Source of the DNA: Levilactobacillus angrenensis
GTDB lineage: Bacteria; Bacillota; Bacilli; Lactobacillales; Lactobacillaceae
Reading direction: 5' to 3'
Assembly (NCBI RefSeq): GCF_003946085.1
Contig: NZ_RHOB01000008.1
Location: forward strand, 1 to 64,000
DNA length: 64,000 nucleotides
The position numbers and the translations under genes were made by a program. How positions within the stretch are numbered: position 1 is the first letter of the stretch; every line of letters begins with the position of its first letter. This document shows, in pieces, positions 28,672 to 36,426 of the stretch. The notes below the pieces were generated by a model. That model saw nothing but the letters and a program-made list of their open reading frames with translations. It made no database searches and was not told where the DNA came from.

Positions 28672-28878
28672 GTAACAATTGCGTCTGGTGATTTAATCAT
28701 AACAAAAACCAGTGATTCCGGAGCGGTTGATTTAAACGCAGCGAAAACCGGCGATTCCGCAGCCACCACCTTGTCGCAAACCGATGAGCAACAGTCCGGC
28801 CTGGCAGCCTGGTTTGGTAGCTGGCTGCTGGCCTTGGCGAGTCTCTCATTGTTTAAACGGCGGAAGAAACGAGATTAG
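28672..28878 (+). pseudogene. C-terminal sortase-anchor remnant (degenerate LSQTDE)
   Basis: An open stretch with no start codon ends in TAG and reads TGDSAATTLSQTDEQQ, a hydrophobic span (AAWFGSWLLALASLSLF) and a basic tail RRKKRD. This is the standard C-terminal sorting signal of a sortase substrate, with LSQTDE in place of the LPQTDE/LPQTGE usual in lactobacilli. The rest of the gene is missing. It lies directly after the DUF5776 pseudogene but in unrelated sequence. Confidence 0.7.
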
Positions 28879-28916
28879 CTAACTCATCTTTCAACCTTCA
28901 GCAGCTAGCTAAATAA

Positions 28917-28958
28917 AAATCCGGTCAGGCCCTGTTCAAGGGTCTGACCGGATTTTTT
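28917..28958. terminator. Bidirectional terminator
   Basis: AATCCGGTCAGGCCC pairs with GGGTCTGACCGGATT, with TTTTTT on the plus strand and a T run on the minus strand. It serves the minus-strand metallothionein-like gene, which ends at 28960. Confidence 0.9.
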
Positions 28959-28959
28959 A

Positions 28960-29136
28960 CTAATGCTTCGGGGTGCCGCAGAAGCCGTCACAAGCGCACT
29001 TGCGATCAGAAATCATGGGGCAGTGGCAAATACCATCGGCACTGGCACAGCCGCAGCCGGGGGCGCAGGTCATCCCCGCGTGGCAGAAGGGATTGTCGTC
29101 AGTTTTCGGATTGTTCTGTTTGGAATTTTCAGCCAT
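28960..29136 (-). CDS. Cysteine-rich metallothionein-like protein
   Basis: 58 residues from ATG 29136 (AGGAG nine bases upstream; an ATG two codons earlier is too close to it). Nine cysteines at 18, 24, 28, 30, 37, 39, 47, 49 and 53, three histidines, and three CxC pairs (GCGCA, ICHCP, KCACD). The N-terminal 16 residues are polar and unstructured. Cysteine number, CxC spacing and size resemble bacterial metallothioneins of the SmtA/BmtA type, but the order of motifs differs from those, so this may be a separate family. A soft-metal-binding role is inferred. It is co-transcribed with the 94-residue protein encoded 24 bases upstream and ends at a bidirectional terminator. Confidence 0.65.
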   Translation of the reverse strand: MAENSKQNNPKTDDNPFCHAGMTCAPGCGCASADGICHCPMISDRKCACDGFCGTPKH

Positions 29137-29160
29137 CGTCATCGTCTCCTATTCAGTTCG

Positions 29161-29445
29161 TTAGCAGCTTTCCAAGTTATCGGTACTGATGATTTCAAAG
29201 CGGGCGTCGAGCTTTTCCGTCAATTGCGCCTGTTCCTGCTCGCTCAGTTGGGAACGCTCGCTACCGACCGCGGGATGCGTTAAGACCTGTTGGTATAGCG
29301 CGGCTTTGGCGTCCGTTGGGGTCGCGCTTTTAACGGCGGCGGCGACATCCAACCCCGCGGCTGTGTCGACGTAGGCGTTGCCATGATTGACGGTAAAGCC
29401 CGCTGCGAAGTAGTCCTGTTGATTCACCAGAAAGTACTCGGTCAT
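29161..29445 (-). CDS. Small conserved-looking hypothetical protein (94 aa)
   Basis: ATG 29445 behind AAAGGAGG. Begins MTEYFLVNQQDYFAAGFTVN, is acidic and alanine-rich, mostly helical, and ends in a single cysteine (NLESC). No family recognised. First gene of a two-gene operon with the metallothionein-like protein, so it may assist metal or redox handling; that is only context. A likely -10 (TATACT, read on the minus strand near 29486-29491) lies upstream. Confidence 0.65.
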   Translation of the reverse strand: MTEYFLVNQQDYFAAGFTVNHGNAYVDTAAGLDVAAAVKSATPTDAKAALYQQVLTHPAVGSERSQLSEQEQAQLTEKLDARFEIISTDNLESC

Positions 29446-29635
29446 GTTGTTCCTCCTTTGAAATCAAAAACCCATCACTTACTCAAAGTATACTAGCCCA
29501 AGCTGAAAAAACAACCGCCGCTGAGCCGACATCAGGGCGATTTAAAAATTAAGGCACGCAGTCACCCCTGAAATAGCCGGTGTTGAGCGGTGTCGGTTCG
29601 AGGATTGGGCGCTGGTGCCAGCCGAGCAACGCACG

Positions 29636-30154
29636 CTACAAAAACCAATCCCGCAAATGATCCGCCACCGACCGCTGGAAATTCTCAAACCAGTGGGGAT
29701 TCTCCGTGTGGATCTCGTCGTACAGGCTATTGTTGATCTTGGTTAAAATCGCAATCAGCTGGTCCAGTTCGGTATCCGTCAAGTCGTCTAGGTAGGCGGG
29801 AATCTTCGCGGATTCCTTGCTGGCGGTTTGGCGGCCGTGGTCGGTCAGCCGAATGATGGTCTTACGCCGGTCGACCGTGGATTTTTCCTTAGAGACCAGG
29901 TGTTTCTTGACCAGTTTATTGACGAATTCGGCCGTGGACTGGGCCGTCATGTTCAGCCGGTTGGCCAGTTCCTTTTGGGAGAGGCCGTCCGTTTGCGACA
30001 GGGCTAGCAGGATTTTTCCCTGGCCCTGAAATGGCGATTGCTGGTCGCCCTTATTGGCGTGGCGGCGGTGGGCGAGGTCATCGGCCATGTGCTGGACCAT
30101 GCCGTACTCAATCAGCTTACCGGCCGCGTTTCTTTTCTTCGTTAAATTAGGCAT
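29636..30154 (-). CDS. MarR-family transcriptional regulator
   Basis: 172 residues from ATG 30154, eight bases after GGAGGG. Winged helix with GKILLALSQTDGLSQKELAN, the recognition helix MTAQSTAEFVNKLVKK and the wing STVDRRKTIIRLTDHGR. Its C-terminal helices mediate dimerisation. It is divergent from the DrrA/DrrB-like exporter genes and most likely represses them through the perfect palindrome at 30220-30235 that covers the -35 box. Confidence 0.88.
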   Translation of the reverse strand: MPNLTKKRNAAGKLIEYGMVQHMADDLAHRRHANKGDQQSPFQGQGKILLALSQTDGLSQKELANRLNMTAQSTAEFVNKLVKKHLVSKEKSTVDRRKTIIRLTDHGRQTASKESAKIPAYLDDLTDTELDQLIAILTKINNSLYDEIHTENPHWFENFQRSVADHLRDWFL

Positions 30155-30219
30155 GTTATCGCCCTCCATACAGTCATTATACCTGACATCGGCGACGAGG
30201 CCAGCGGAAGTTGTGGCAA

Positions 30220-30256
30220 AATTGTTGACAATTTCATCAGGGGGCCTTATTATAAT
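30220..30256 (+). promoter_or_regulatory. Exporter promoter with overlapping MarR-type operator
   Basis: AAATTGT-TG-ACAATTT (30220-30235) is a perfect 16-base palindrome overlapping the -35 TTGACA (30226-30231). TATTAT (30248-30253) lies 16 bases downstream, and TATAAT (30251-30256) 19 bases downstream. A second inverted pair, TCAGG-GGGA-CCTGA (30262-30275), follows near the expected transcription start. Confidence 0.7.
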
Positions 30257-30303
30257 TTTAGTCAGGGGGACCTGATTAATCGAACAGCTAAGAGGGAATG
30301 AAC

Positions 30304-31239
30304 ATGTCACAAGAAAATGCCATTGAAGTACGTCATTTAACGAAACGGTTTGGGACGAATCTGGCGGTCGCCGATGTCTCGTTTGATGTCCATCAAGGTG
30401 AGGTGTTTGGCCTGCTGGGGCCCAATGGTGCCGGGAAGACCACGACGCTGCGGATGATCACCACGTTACTCAAGCCGGATGCCGGGCAGGTCAAGATTTT
30501 TGGCCACGACACCGCGACTGAGGGGCGATTGGCTCGGTCCTTGTTTGGGTTGACCGGGCAATATGCCTCAGTAGACGAAGACATTTCGGCCCGGGAAAAC
30601 CTGATGATCTTTGCGCGGTTAAATGGCCTGTCGCGCGCAGATGCCAAGGCGCGGACGGCGGAGTTATTAGCCGAGTTCTCGCTGGAACATTCGGCGGATA
30701 AGGCGTTGAAGCATTTTTCCGGGGGGATGCGCCGGCGTTTGGATTTGGCCGTCAGCTTGATCACGCGGCCGGCGTTGATTTTCCTGGATGAACCGACGAC
30801 GGGGTTGGACCCGCGGACGCGCACCCAGATGTGGACCACGATTCGCGGCTTGGTGGCGCAGGGGTCGACCATCGTGCTGACGACGCAGTATTTGGAAGAA
30901 GCCGACCAGTTGGCCGACCGGCTGGCCGTGATTGACCACGGTAAGTTAGTCAAGATGGGCACGCCCGCAGAGCTCAAACGACAGGTCGGCGGCACGGTAC
31001 TGACTTTCACCGTGAACCAGGCCGAACAAGTTAAAGCGGCCCAGACCGTCCTGGCCCAACAGGGGGTCGGGACCGGCCAACTGACCGGCTCACAGCTTAG
31101 CGTCACGTTGGCCCGGCCAGCCCAGTTAACGTCGATCTTGGAAAAGCTGGCGCAGGCCCAAGTGGCCATCAGTCATTTAACGGTCAATGAACCCTCACTG
31201 GACGATGCCTTTATGGCGTTGACCGTGGGGCAGAATTAG
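30304..31239 (+). CDS. ABC transporter ATP-binding protein, DrrA type
   Basis: 311 residues from ATG 30304 (AGAGGG seven bases before; ATG 30298 is too close). Walker A GPNGAGKTTT, Q-loop GLTGQYASVDEDI, signature FSGGMRRRLDLA, Walker B LIFLDEPTTGLD and switch TTQYLEEAD, whose Gln in the H-loop position is typical of the DrrA subgroup. A C-terminal domain of about 90 residues follows. With the permease encoded 12 bases downstream it forms a drug or lipid exporter, presumably induced through the divergent MarR regulator. Substrate unknown. Confidence 0.9.
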   Translation: MSQENAIEVRHLTKRFGTNLAVADVSFDVHQGEVFGLLGPNGAGKTTTLRMITTLLKPDAGQVKIFGHDTATEGRLARSLFGLTGQYASVDEDISARENLMIFARLNGLSRADAKARTAELLAEFSLEHSADKALKHFSGGMRRRLDLAVSLITRPALIFLDEPTTGLDPRTRTQMWTTIRGLVAQGSTIVLTTQYLEEADQLADRLAVIDHGKLVKMGTPAELKRQVGGTVLTFTVNQAEQVKAAQTVLAQQGVGTGQLTGSQLSVTLARPAQLTSILEKLAQAQVAISHLTVNEPSLDDAFMALTVGQN

Positions 31240-31251
31240 GAGGTCTTGAGA

Positions 31252-32025
31252 ATGGATGTACAAACACACAGCGGCAACGTGGTCATGAATACGGCCACGA
31301 TGGCTTATCGGAATTTATTAAAGACGGTGCACAACCCGGACCGGTTCATGGATGTGATCATCCAACCCATCTTGTTCATGATGATGTTCGGCTACCTGTT
31401 CGGCGGCGCGATTGCCGGCAACGTGCAGGCGTATTTGCCGACAATCGTGCCCGGCATCTTGGCGCAAACGATGTTGTCAGCGGCGTCTGGATCGGGATCC
31501 CAGTTGCGTGAAGACCTGGATTCCGGTATCTTTGACCGGTTCAAGTCCTTGCCGATGGCCCATATCGCCCCACTAGCCGGGCAACTGTTCGCCGACAGTC
31601 TACGGCTAGTGATTGCGGCCATCACCTCGCTGACCACCGGCTTCTTGATGGGCTGGCGGCCAGCCGCAGGGTTCGGCTGGGTCTTAGTCTGTGGCCTGCT
31701 GGCGATTTTCACCGGCTGGGCGCTGTCCTGGGTCTTTGCCTTGTTGGGACTGTTGGCCAAGCAAGCGACGACCGTCCAGAGCTTTTCGCTGATCACCATG
31801 CTGGTCCTGTCGTTCGTATCCAATGCCTTCGTGCCGCTCAAATCGCTGAGTAAGCCATTGCGTGTGCTGGCGGAGCTGAATCCCGTGACCTACGTGATTA
31901 CCGCGATTCGCCAAATCTTAGCCACGGGTGGCTGGACTCGCGAATCACTGCTGGTGCTGGTCGCCGGGGTGATCATCGTGCTGGTCTTTGCGCCGCTAGC
32001 GGTGTGGGCGTATGACCGTAACTGA
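31252..32025 (+). CDS. ABC-2 type permease, DrrB type
   Basis: 257 residues from ATG 31252, eight bases after AGGAGG. Six spans; FMDVIIQPILFMMMFGYLFGG at the first span and AELNPVTYVITAIRQIL near the end are ABC-2/DrrB hallmarks. Membrane partner of the ATPase immediately upstream. Confidence 0.9.
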   Translation: MDVQTHSGNVVMNTATMAYRNLLKTVHNPDRFMDVIIQPILFMMMFGYLFGGAIAGNVQAYLPTIVPGILAQTMLSAASGSGSQLREDLDSGIFDRFKSLPMAHIAPLAGQLFADSLRLVIAAITSLTTGFLMGWRPAAGFGWVLVCGLLAIFTGWALSWVFALLGLLAKQATTVQSFSLITMLVLSFVSNAFVPLKSLSKPLRVLAELNPVTYVITAIRQILATGGWTRESLLVLVAGVIIVLVFAPLAVWAYDRN

Positions 32026-32034
32026 AGGGGTTTA

Positions 32035-32074
32035 TTGAAAAAACTGCGGGGTAACCAGACCACACAGTTTTTTT
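32035..32074 (+). terminator. Terminator after the exporter operon
   Basis: AAAAAACTG...CAGTTTTTTT with inner GGGGT/ACC pairs. Confidence 0.6.
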
Positions 32075-32219
32075 GCGTTGATCGGTGGGACTCACAACTT
32101 GGGTAGGTGGTCTGCCTAACTGGTAAGGTGGTCAAGACGTTTTCTGTCGTACCTGATCAAAATCTGCTGGTACTCGTCAGCGTTTTTTCCTATACTTAGA
32201 GATACGGAGGATGATATGC

Positions 32220-32936
32220 ATGGCGGTCAATTATACCAATCGTGGCGAGTACCGAACTTATAAATTATTAAAAGAATTAAGCAATAAATATCCAGAGGAT
32301 AAATTTCATATATTTGCCAATTTATATCTAGATTCAGATGACAGTCGCTTTCCCAACCGGCAAGTCGATCACCTGGTGATTTGTCGCAAGGGCATCTTCA
32401 TGATTGAGACCAAATATTGGACGGGGACGGTCTACCATGACGTGCGGCTACGAGATCTATTAAAAATGGTCGGCGGCAACGAAGCGGGCAAAACCCTGTT
32501 ATCGCGGCTGTTACCGCAAGAGGTCATGGACCAGGGCAACCAGAGTTTTACGATGTGTATTAAAAGTCCAGAGAATATCCAGGTGTATGCCGGGGATGAG
32601 AACCCGATTCGCCAGGTGGAACTGTCCGGGCTCAGTCTGAACAGTTTGATTCAAGATAAATTAAACGAGTTAGGCATCAAGCCCTATATTCATGAGTTTG
32701 TGTTCTACAATTACGTCAGCCGGGCCGAAGACGACCAGGTCGTGGACCCTAACGGCGTGTTGAACCGGCCATATAGCAATAACTACGATGACTGGGGTGA
32801 GGGCTTTACCAAGCCGCAGCACTTCCGGGAATTCTACGAGGCTGTCCATGAACGGTTGCCTCATCAGCTGGAGCTGAAAGAGGGACAAGTCAACGCGATT
32901 GCCCGGCTGATTCACCGGACGATTTTGTTTGATTAG
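32220..32936 (+). CDS. NERD-domain (nuclease-related) protein
   Basis: 238 residues from ATG 32220; CGGAGG is nine bases upstream but directly abuts the earlier ATG at 32211. GEYRTYKLLKEL, HIFANLYL, RQVDHLVICRKGIFMIETKYW is the NERD core (with the acidic and Glu-x-Lys residues of the restriction-endonuclease-like fold), about residues 8-65; the remaining 170 residues are not recognised. NERD proteins are thought to act in DNA processing, but no activity is established for this one. TATACT near 32191 may be the -10. It stands alone. Confidence 0.8.
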   Translation: MAVNYTNRGEYRTYKLLKELSNKYPEDKFHIFANLYLDSDDSRFPNRQVDHLVICRKGIFMIETKYWTGTVYHDVRLRDLLKMVGGNEAGKTLLSRLLPQEVMDQGNQSFTMCIKSPENIQVYAGDENPIRQVELSGLSLNSLIQDKLNELGIKPYIHEFVFYNYVSRAEDDQVVDPNGVLNRPYSNNYDDWGEGFTKPQHFREFYEAVHERLPHQLELKEGQVNAIARLIHRTILFD

Positions 32937-33054
32937 TGGGTTGAGATAGGCGGTTATCAGCTAAAGGTTGAGAGCTGAAAGTTAGCTAGAAACATTGGCA
33001 CCACGCGACTGATGGCATAAAGATTAGTCGTTTACAGCTTCATAGTGAGGAATG

Positions 33055-33190
33055 GCCGCCTACCGTCCGCCAACTATGGGGTGGAACGCGGTGGACGGAC
33101 GGGTCGAGCCAAAGGCCGGTCTCGACGCCTCGCTTTGAGCCGGAAGACCGCTCCTCAGGCTGGAGGTGTTCCCCATAGCAGGCGGAACCC
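33055..33190. repeat. Structured intergenic repeat, copy 2
   Basis: Inverted relative to copy 1 (7432-7600): CCGCCTACCGTCCGCCAACT and the following TATGG, GGAACGCGGTGG, GGTCTCG and CGCTTTGAGCCGGAAG match 7608-7515 in reverse complement. Its far end, CCCCATAGCAGGCGGAAC, is a degenerate inverted copy of the first end, so this copy is also bounded by inverted repeats. It lacks the inner GTTGTCT hairpin. The adjoining CTGACGCAGGCATCTGG is like 7206-7222 in reverse complement. It fills the 330-base gap between the NERD gene and the HxlR gene. Confidence 0.75.
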
Positions 33191-33271
33191 TGGCTGACGC
33201 AGGCATCTGGTTTCACTAGTTCTGGTGGACAAAAAACGAGTTTGGGCGGTTTGGGCCCAAGCTCGTTTCGT

Positions 33272-33673
33272 TTACTGTTTAACTTTCCCCAACCCGAACT
33301 GGACATCGTGGACGTTCAGCTCGCGTAGGCGCTTGTCACCCCAGTCGTACATGGCGTCGATGATGGGGAGTAGCGAGCGCCCCAGCGGCGTCAGGGAATA
33401 GGCGACCTTGACACGGGGGCCGTTGTCCTCAATTTCGCGGTCGATCAGGCTGTCTTCTTGGAGTTCCTTGAGCTTCTTGGCCAGCTCCTTGTGTGAAGCG
33501 TGGGGCAACAGCGCCTGGAGCTCGTGAAAGTAGTAGCTGCCCTCGTGGCCCAGGTGATAAATAATATTGACTTTCCATTTGCCATTGAACATGGCCAAAG
33601 TGAACTCCTTGCGGCAGGTGTAATCGCCGTCACGGAGCCGTTGTTGGACGAGTTTGCGAACTGAATCAGTCAT
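33272..33673 (-). CDS. HxlR-family transcriptional regulator
   Basis: 133 residues, ATG 33673 behind AGGAGG. YTCRKEFTLAMFNGKWKVNI with the conserved early Cys and the GKWK motif, then HELQALLPHASHKELAKKLK (recognition helix) and PRVKVAYSLTPLGRSL (wing), are diagnostic. HxlR proteins often sense reactive electrophiles or aldehydes through that Cys. Divergent from the D-2-hydroxyacid dehydrogenase gene, which is the probable target. Confidence 0.9.
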   Translation of the reverse strand: MTDSVRKLVQQRLRDGDYTCRKEFTLAMFNGKWKVNIIYHLGHEGSYYFHELQALLPHASHKELAKKLKELQEDSLIDREIEDNGPRVKVAYSLTPLGRSLLPIIDAMYDWGDKRLRELNVHDVQFGLGKVKQ

Positions 33674-33715
33674 GTGATTTCCTCCTTGTAGATTGGGTAA
33701 CTAAAAAGTGCGTTA

Positions 33716-33743
33716 TTGAGAATGTATCCGTTTCCATTATACT
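33716..33743 (+). promoter_or_regulatory. Promoter of the D-2-hydroxyacid dehydrogenase gene
   Basis: TTGAGA (33716-33721) and TATACT (33738-33743), 16 bases apart. Just upstream TAAC-N10-GTTA is a possible HxlR half-site pair. Confidence 0.65.
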
Positions 33744-33772
33744 AAGAGTATCAAATCTTTAGGAGGCAAATT

Positions 33773-34735
33773 ATGAAAAAAGTCTATTTATCCGCCCAGT
33801 TTCCCCAAGTTGCGCTTGATGAATTGCGCCAAAACAATCTAGAGTTCGCCAGCTATACGGGTGAGGGCTTGATTTCACATGCAGAGTTATTGCGTCAAGT
33901 AGCTGACGTGGATTACCTGATCACCACGCTGTCCACGCAGGTCGACCAGGAGATCATCGACGCGGCGCCCAAGCTCAAGCTGATTGCCAACTTTGGAGCG
34001 GGCTTCAACAATATCGATACCGCCTACGCTAAGACTAAGGGCATCCAAGTCACCAATACGCCGGCGGTCTCCACGAATTCCGTGACGGAAGTGACCATGG
34101 GCTTGATGCTGGCATTGAGCCACCGGATGGTCGAAGGCGACAAGCTGATGCGGACCAAAGGCTTTGCCGGCTGGGCCCCACTGTTTTTCTTGGGCCACGA
34201 GATTGCGGGCAAGCAATTGGGAATCGTGGGTCTCGGCAGCATTGGTAAGGAAGTGGCCAATCGCGCGAACGCTATGGGGATGTCTGTGACTTACTACGGC
34301 CCACATCCACTGGCCGCTGAAGACGCCAAACGGTTGAACGTTCACTACCTGCCGCTGGAAGAACTGATCAAGACCAGTGACTTCATCAGTATCAACGCAC
34401 CGGGCACGCCGCAAACGCATCACATGTTTGACGCAGCTGCCTTTGACAACATGAAGGACACGGCTTATTTGATCAACGTTGGGCGGGGTCCAATCGTTGA
34501 CGAGGCCGCTTTACTGCCAGCATTGAAGGCGGGAAAGTTGGCCGGGGCCGCTTTGGACGTTTACGAAAACGAGCCCGAAGTTGACGACGGCTTCAAGGCC
34601 TTAGACAACGTGATTTTGGTGCCACACATTGGTAACGCCACCGTGGAAGCACGGAATGCCATGGCTAATATCGTGGCCCACAACGTGGTTTTGCTGGACC
34701 AAGGCCAAGCGCCGAAGTTCGTGGTCAACGCTTAG
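33773..34735 (+). CDS. D-isomer-specific 2-hydroxyacid dehydrogenase
   Basis: 320 residues, ATG behind AGGAGG. NAD-binding motif GIVGLGSIGKEVA, then the catalytic Arg in LINVGRGPIVDEAALL, Glu in VYENEPEVDD, and His in LVPHIGNATVEAR. It reduces 2-keto acids (or glyoxylate/hydroxypyruvate) with NAD(P)H to D-2-hydroxy acids. The catalytic-domain sequence is nearer glyoxylate/hydroxypyruvate-type enzymes than to D-lactate dehydrogenase; substrate not resolved. Probably controlled by the divergent HxlR. Confidence 0.9.
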   Translation: MKKVYLSAQFPQVALDELRQNNLEFASYTGEGLISHAELLRQVADVDYLITTLSTQVDQEIIDAAPKLKLIANFGAGFNNIDTAYAKTKGIQVTNTPAVSTNSVTEVTMGLMLALSHRMVEGDKLMRTKGFAGWAPLFFLGHEIAGKQLGIVGLGSIGKEVANRANAMGMSVTYYGPHPLAAEDAKRLNVHYLPLEELIKTSDFISINAPGTPQTHHMFDAAAFDNMKDTAYLINVGRGPIVDEAALLPALKAGKLAGAALDVYENEPEVDDGFKALDNVILVPHIGNATVEARNAMANIVAHNVVLLDQGQAPKFVVNA

Positions 34736-34768
34736 CGGACTTGATTTTAGCAAATTGACGAGAATGAG

Positions 34769-34808
34769 AAAGGCCATCGACTGGAAATTACCGGTCGATG
34801 GCCTTTTT
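34769..34808 (+). terminator. Terminator after the hydroxyacid dehydrogenase gene
   Basis: AAAGGCCATCGAC pairs with GTCGATGGCC, then TTTTT. A copy sits at 36184-36223. Confidence 0.9.
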
Positions 34809-34834
34809 CGCCATGAATCATTTGAAATGACAAG

Positions 34835-34859
34835 TTGTGACACCCCCAACCGCTATAAT
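34835..34859 (+). promoter_or_regulatory. Conserved TTGTGRCACCCCCA-N5-TATAAT promoter motif, copy 1
   Basis: TTGTGACACCCCCA followed after five bases by TATAAT, upstream of the secreted protein at 34935. The same 14-mer with identical spacing occurs at 36250 and, in otherwise unrelated sequence, at 58949 upstream of another protein of the same family. The lack of a normal -35 at 17 bases suggests an activator site. Confidence 0.7.
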
Positions 34860-34934
34860 GAAATTTAGTTGGTGGGATACATAAGCAAATGGCGTAAACG
34901 ACCACCAACAGAACTTAATGAGGAGGAACAGATC

Positions 34935-35495
34935 ATGCGAGTGAATCATATTTTAGGCGCCCTCTTAGTGGCGACCACGATTGGCATCGGCGGTACGACG
35001 CTGAGTGCCCCGACCACGGCTCAGGCCAAGGCGAAGAGTAGTTTGACGACCTTTCCCAAGAACATGCGGGGGACTTGGTACCACTATGAGGAGAACAATG
35101 GGTATTACTACAAGAGTATGAAGTTTACGACGAAGAAGCTGGTTTTGCGGAACTACTTTGGCTATTCCGGCGGCGGTTTTACGGCTAAGCGGACATTAAA
35201 ATATGTTAAGGCAAAGAGCCCTACTAGTCTTGAAGAAACTTACAACTTCACGAGTAAGCGTCGTAATCGTGTCAGTGCGTTTGCGGCCAAGAGTGGCTAC
35301 ACCAAGTTGGTGTCGGGTGGTCTAATGGTCACAGACGGTAATGGAACTTACAAGGTGATTCACAAAAATTACAAAGGTAAGTCAGTGAAGGTGTTATATA
35401 AGAAGGCTGATAACATGGGTAAAATCACGGATCATTTCTACCAAACCAAGGCGCAGGCTAAGCACTTCAATCCAGTTGGCGCGCTGCACAAATAA
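34935..35495 (+). CDS. Small secreted 'GTWY' protein (A1)
   Basis: 186 residues from ATG 34935, eight bases after AGGAGG. Signal peptide to about residue 33 (TTAQAKA), then SLTTFPKNMRGTWYHYEE, a Tyr/Lys-rich beta-like body, and the C-terminal motif HFYQTKAQAKHFNPVGALHK. Paralogous to 35514, 36350, 36844 and, more distantly, 59025, which share FPK/LPK-x3-GTWY near the mature N-terminus. The GxWY motif with a single beta domain recalls lipocalin-like barrels, but that is only a resemblance. First gene of a tandemly duplicated pair; function unknown. Confidence 0.75.
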   Translation: MRVNHILGALLVATTIGIGGTTLSAPTTAQAKAKSSLTTFPKNMRGTWYHYEENNGYYYKSMKFTTKKLVLRNYFGYSGGGFTAKRTLKYVKAKSPTSLEETYNFTSKRRNRVSAFAAKSGYTKLVSGGLMVTDGNGTYKVIHKNYKGKSVKVLYKKADNMGKITDHFYQTKAQAKHFNPVGALHK

Positions 35496-35513
35496 GCAAG
35501 GAGGACGAAATCA

Positions 35514-36077
35514 ATGAAATTCACAAATATGGTAGGCGCATTACTAGCGACCGTTAGCTTTGGCGCGGCCTTAGCTGTGACAATGCCAACGACGGATGCA
35601 CAAGCCAGTACTAAGATGACCATGGCTAGCTTCCCGAAGAAATTTCAAGAGACCTGGTACTACTACCAAAAGGGTCACTACAACCGGTATACGATCAAGG
35701 CCAAGCAGACTTCGTATCGGAACTTCAGCGGTAAGAAGTGGCGTACGGGGCAGAGTCCAGTTAAGGTAACACCACTGAACAAGAAGACTAAAAATGTGAA
35801 GAAATATCAGGGGTATACGGTTCTGTTCATGAGCAAGGGCTGGTTGATGGATCATCCCTGGGAAAACTACTCCAAGGGCATTAAGTTCCAAGACCCAGGA
35901 ACAGAGGGCTATAAGATTGTGACGCGTCATTACCAGGGTAAAAAGGTTAAATCACTAGTCGTTAGCAGCATGTGGTCTCTTAGCAACGGCGAAATCCATC
36001 AGCAACACTACTACAAGACCAAAGCCCAGGCTAAGGCGTTTAACCCAACCGGCTTGGCGGAAGACTATCTGGATTAA
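35514..36077 (+). CDS. Small secreted 'GTWY' protein (B1)
   Basis: 187 residues, ATG behind AAGGAGG, 18 bases after A1. Signal peptide cut near AQAS (about 32), then MASFPKKFQETWYYYQKGHY, with ETWY where paralogs have GTWY, and the C-terminal KTKAQAKAFNPTGLAEDY. B2 at 36844 is nearly identical in the first 75 residues and diverges after that. Same operon as A1. Confidence 0.75.
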   Translation: MKFTNMVGALLATVSFGAALAVTMPTTDAQASTKMTMASFPKKFQETWYYYQKGHYNRYTIKAKQTSYRNFSGKKWRTGQSPVKVTPLNKKTKNVKKYQGYTVLFMSKGWLMDHPWENYSKGIKFQDPGTEGYKIVTRHYQGKKVKSLVVSSMWSLSNGEIHQQHYYKTKAQAKAFNPTGLAEDYLD

Positions 36078-36183
36078 GCATGATTGTCCTTGGTTGCGAG
36101 CGCAGGTCAAACTGCTTTTCGAGCCAAGTAATATGAGGATTGATTGCTAGGCTTTAGGCCTTAAATCTGTCTAATCGCGTAGA

Positions 36184-36426
36184 AAAGGCCATCGACTGGC
36201 AATTACCGGTCGATGGCCTTTTTCGCCATGAATCATTTGAAATGACAAGTTGTGACACCCCCAACCGCTATAATGAGATTTAGTTGGTGGGATACATAAG
36301 CAAATGGCGTAAACGACCACCAACAGAACTTAATGAGGAGGAACAGATCATGCGAGTGAATCATATTTTAGGCGCCCTCTTAGTGGCGACCACGATTGGC
36401 ATCGGCGGTACGACGCTGAGTGCCCC
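36184..36426 (+). repeat. 243-bp direct duplication, right copy
   Basis: Second copy of 34769-35011; ends exactly where the 85-base deletion in A2 begins. Confidence 0.95.
36250..36274 (+). promoter_or_regulatory. Conserved TTGTGRCACCCCCA-N5-TATAAT promoter motif, copy 2
   Basis: Duplicate of the motif at 34835-34859, upstream of A2/B2. Confidence 0.7.

Larger units (their letters stand above)
34769..35011 (+). repeat. 243-bp direct duplication, left copy
   Basis: Terminator, promoter, leader and first 26 codons of a secreted-protein gene, repeated almost base for base at 36184-36426 (offset 1,415). Only a few substitutions are visible. Confidence 0.95.

Noticed and set aside
29570-29635. 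Possible tRNA (GGTTCGAGG-like T-loop sequence)
   Set aside because: No acceptor stem, anticodon arm or CCA context fits around it.
30393-31169. 258-codon open frame antisense to the DrrA-like gene
   Set aside because: It is a shadow of a well-supported ABC ATPase with all motifs.
34869-35495. Longer N-terminus for the A1 protein starting near 34869
   Set aside because: The extra residues encode no signal peptide, have no ribosome site and lie inside the duplicated leader; AGGAGG fits ATG 34935.
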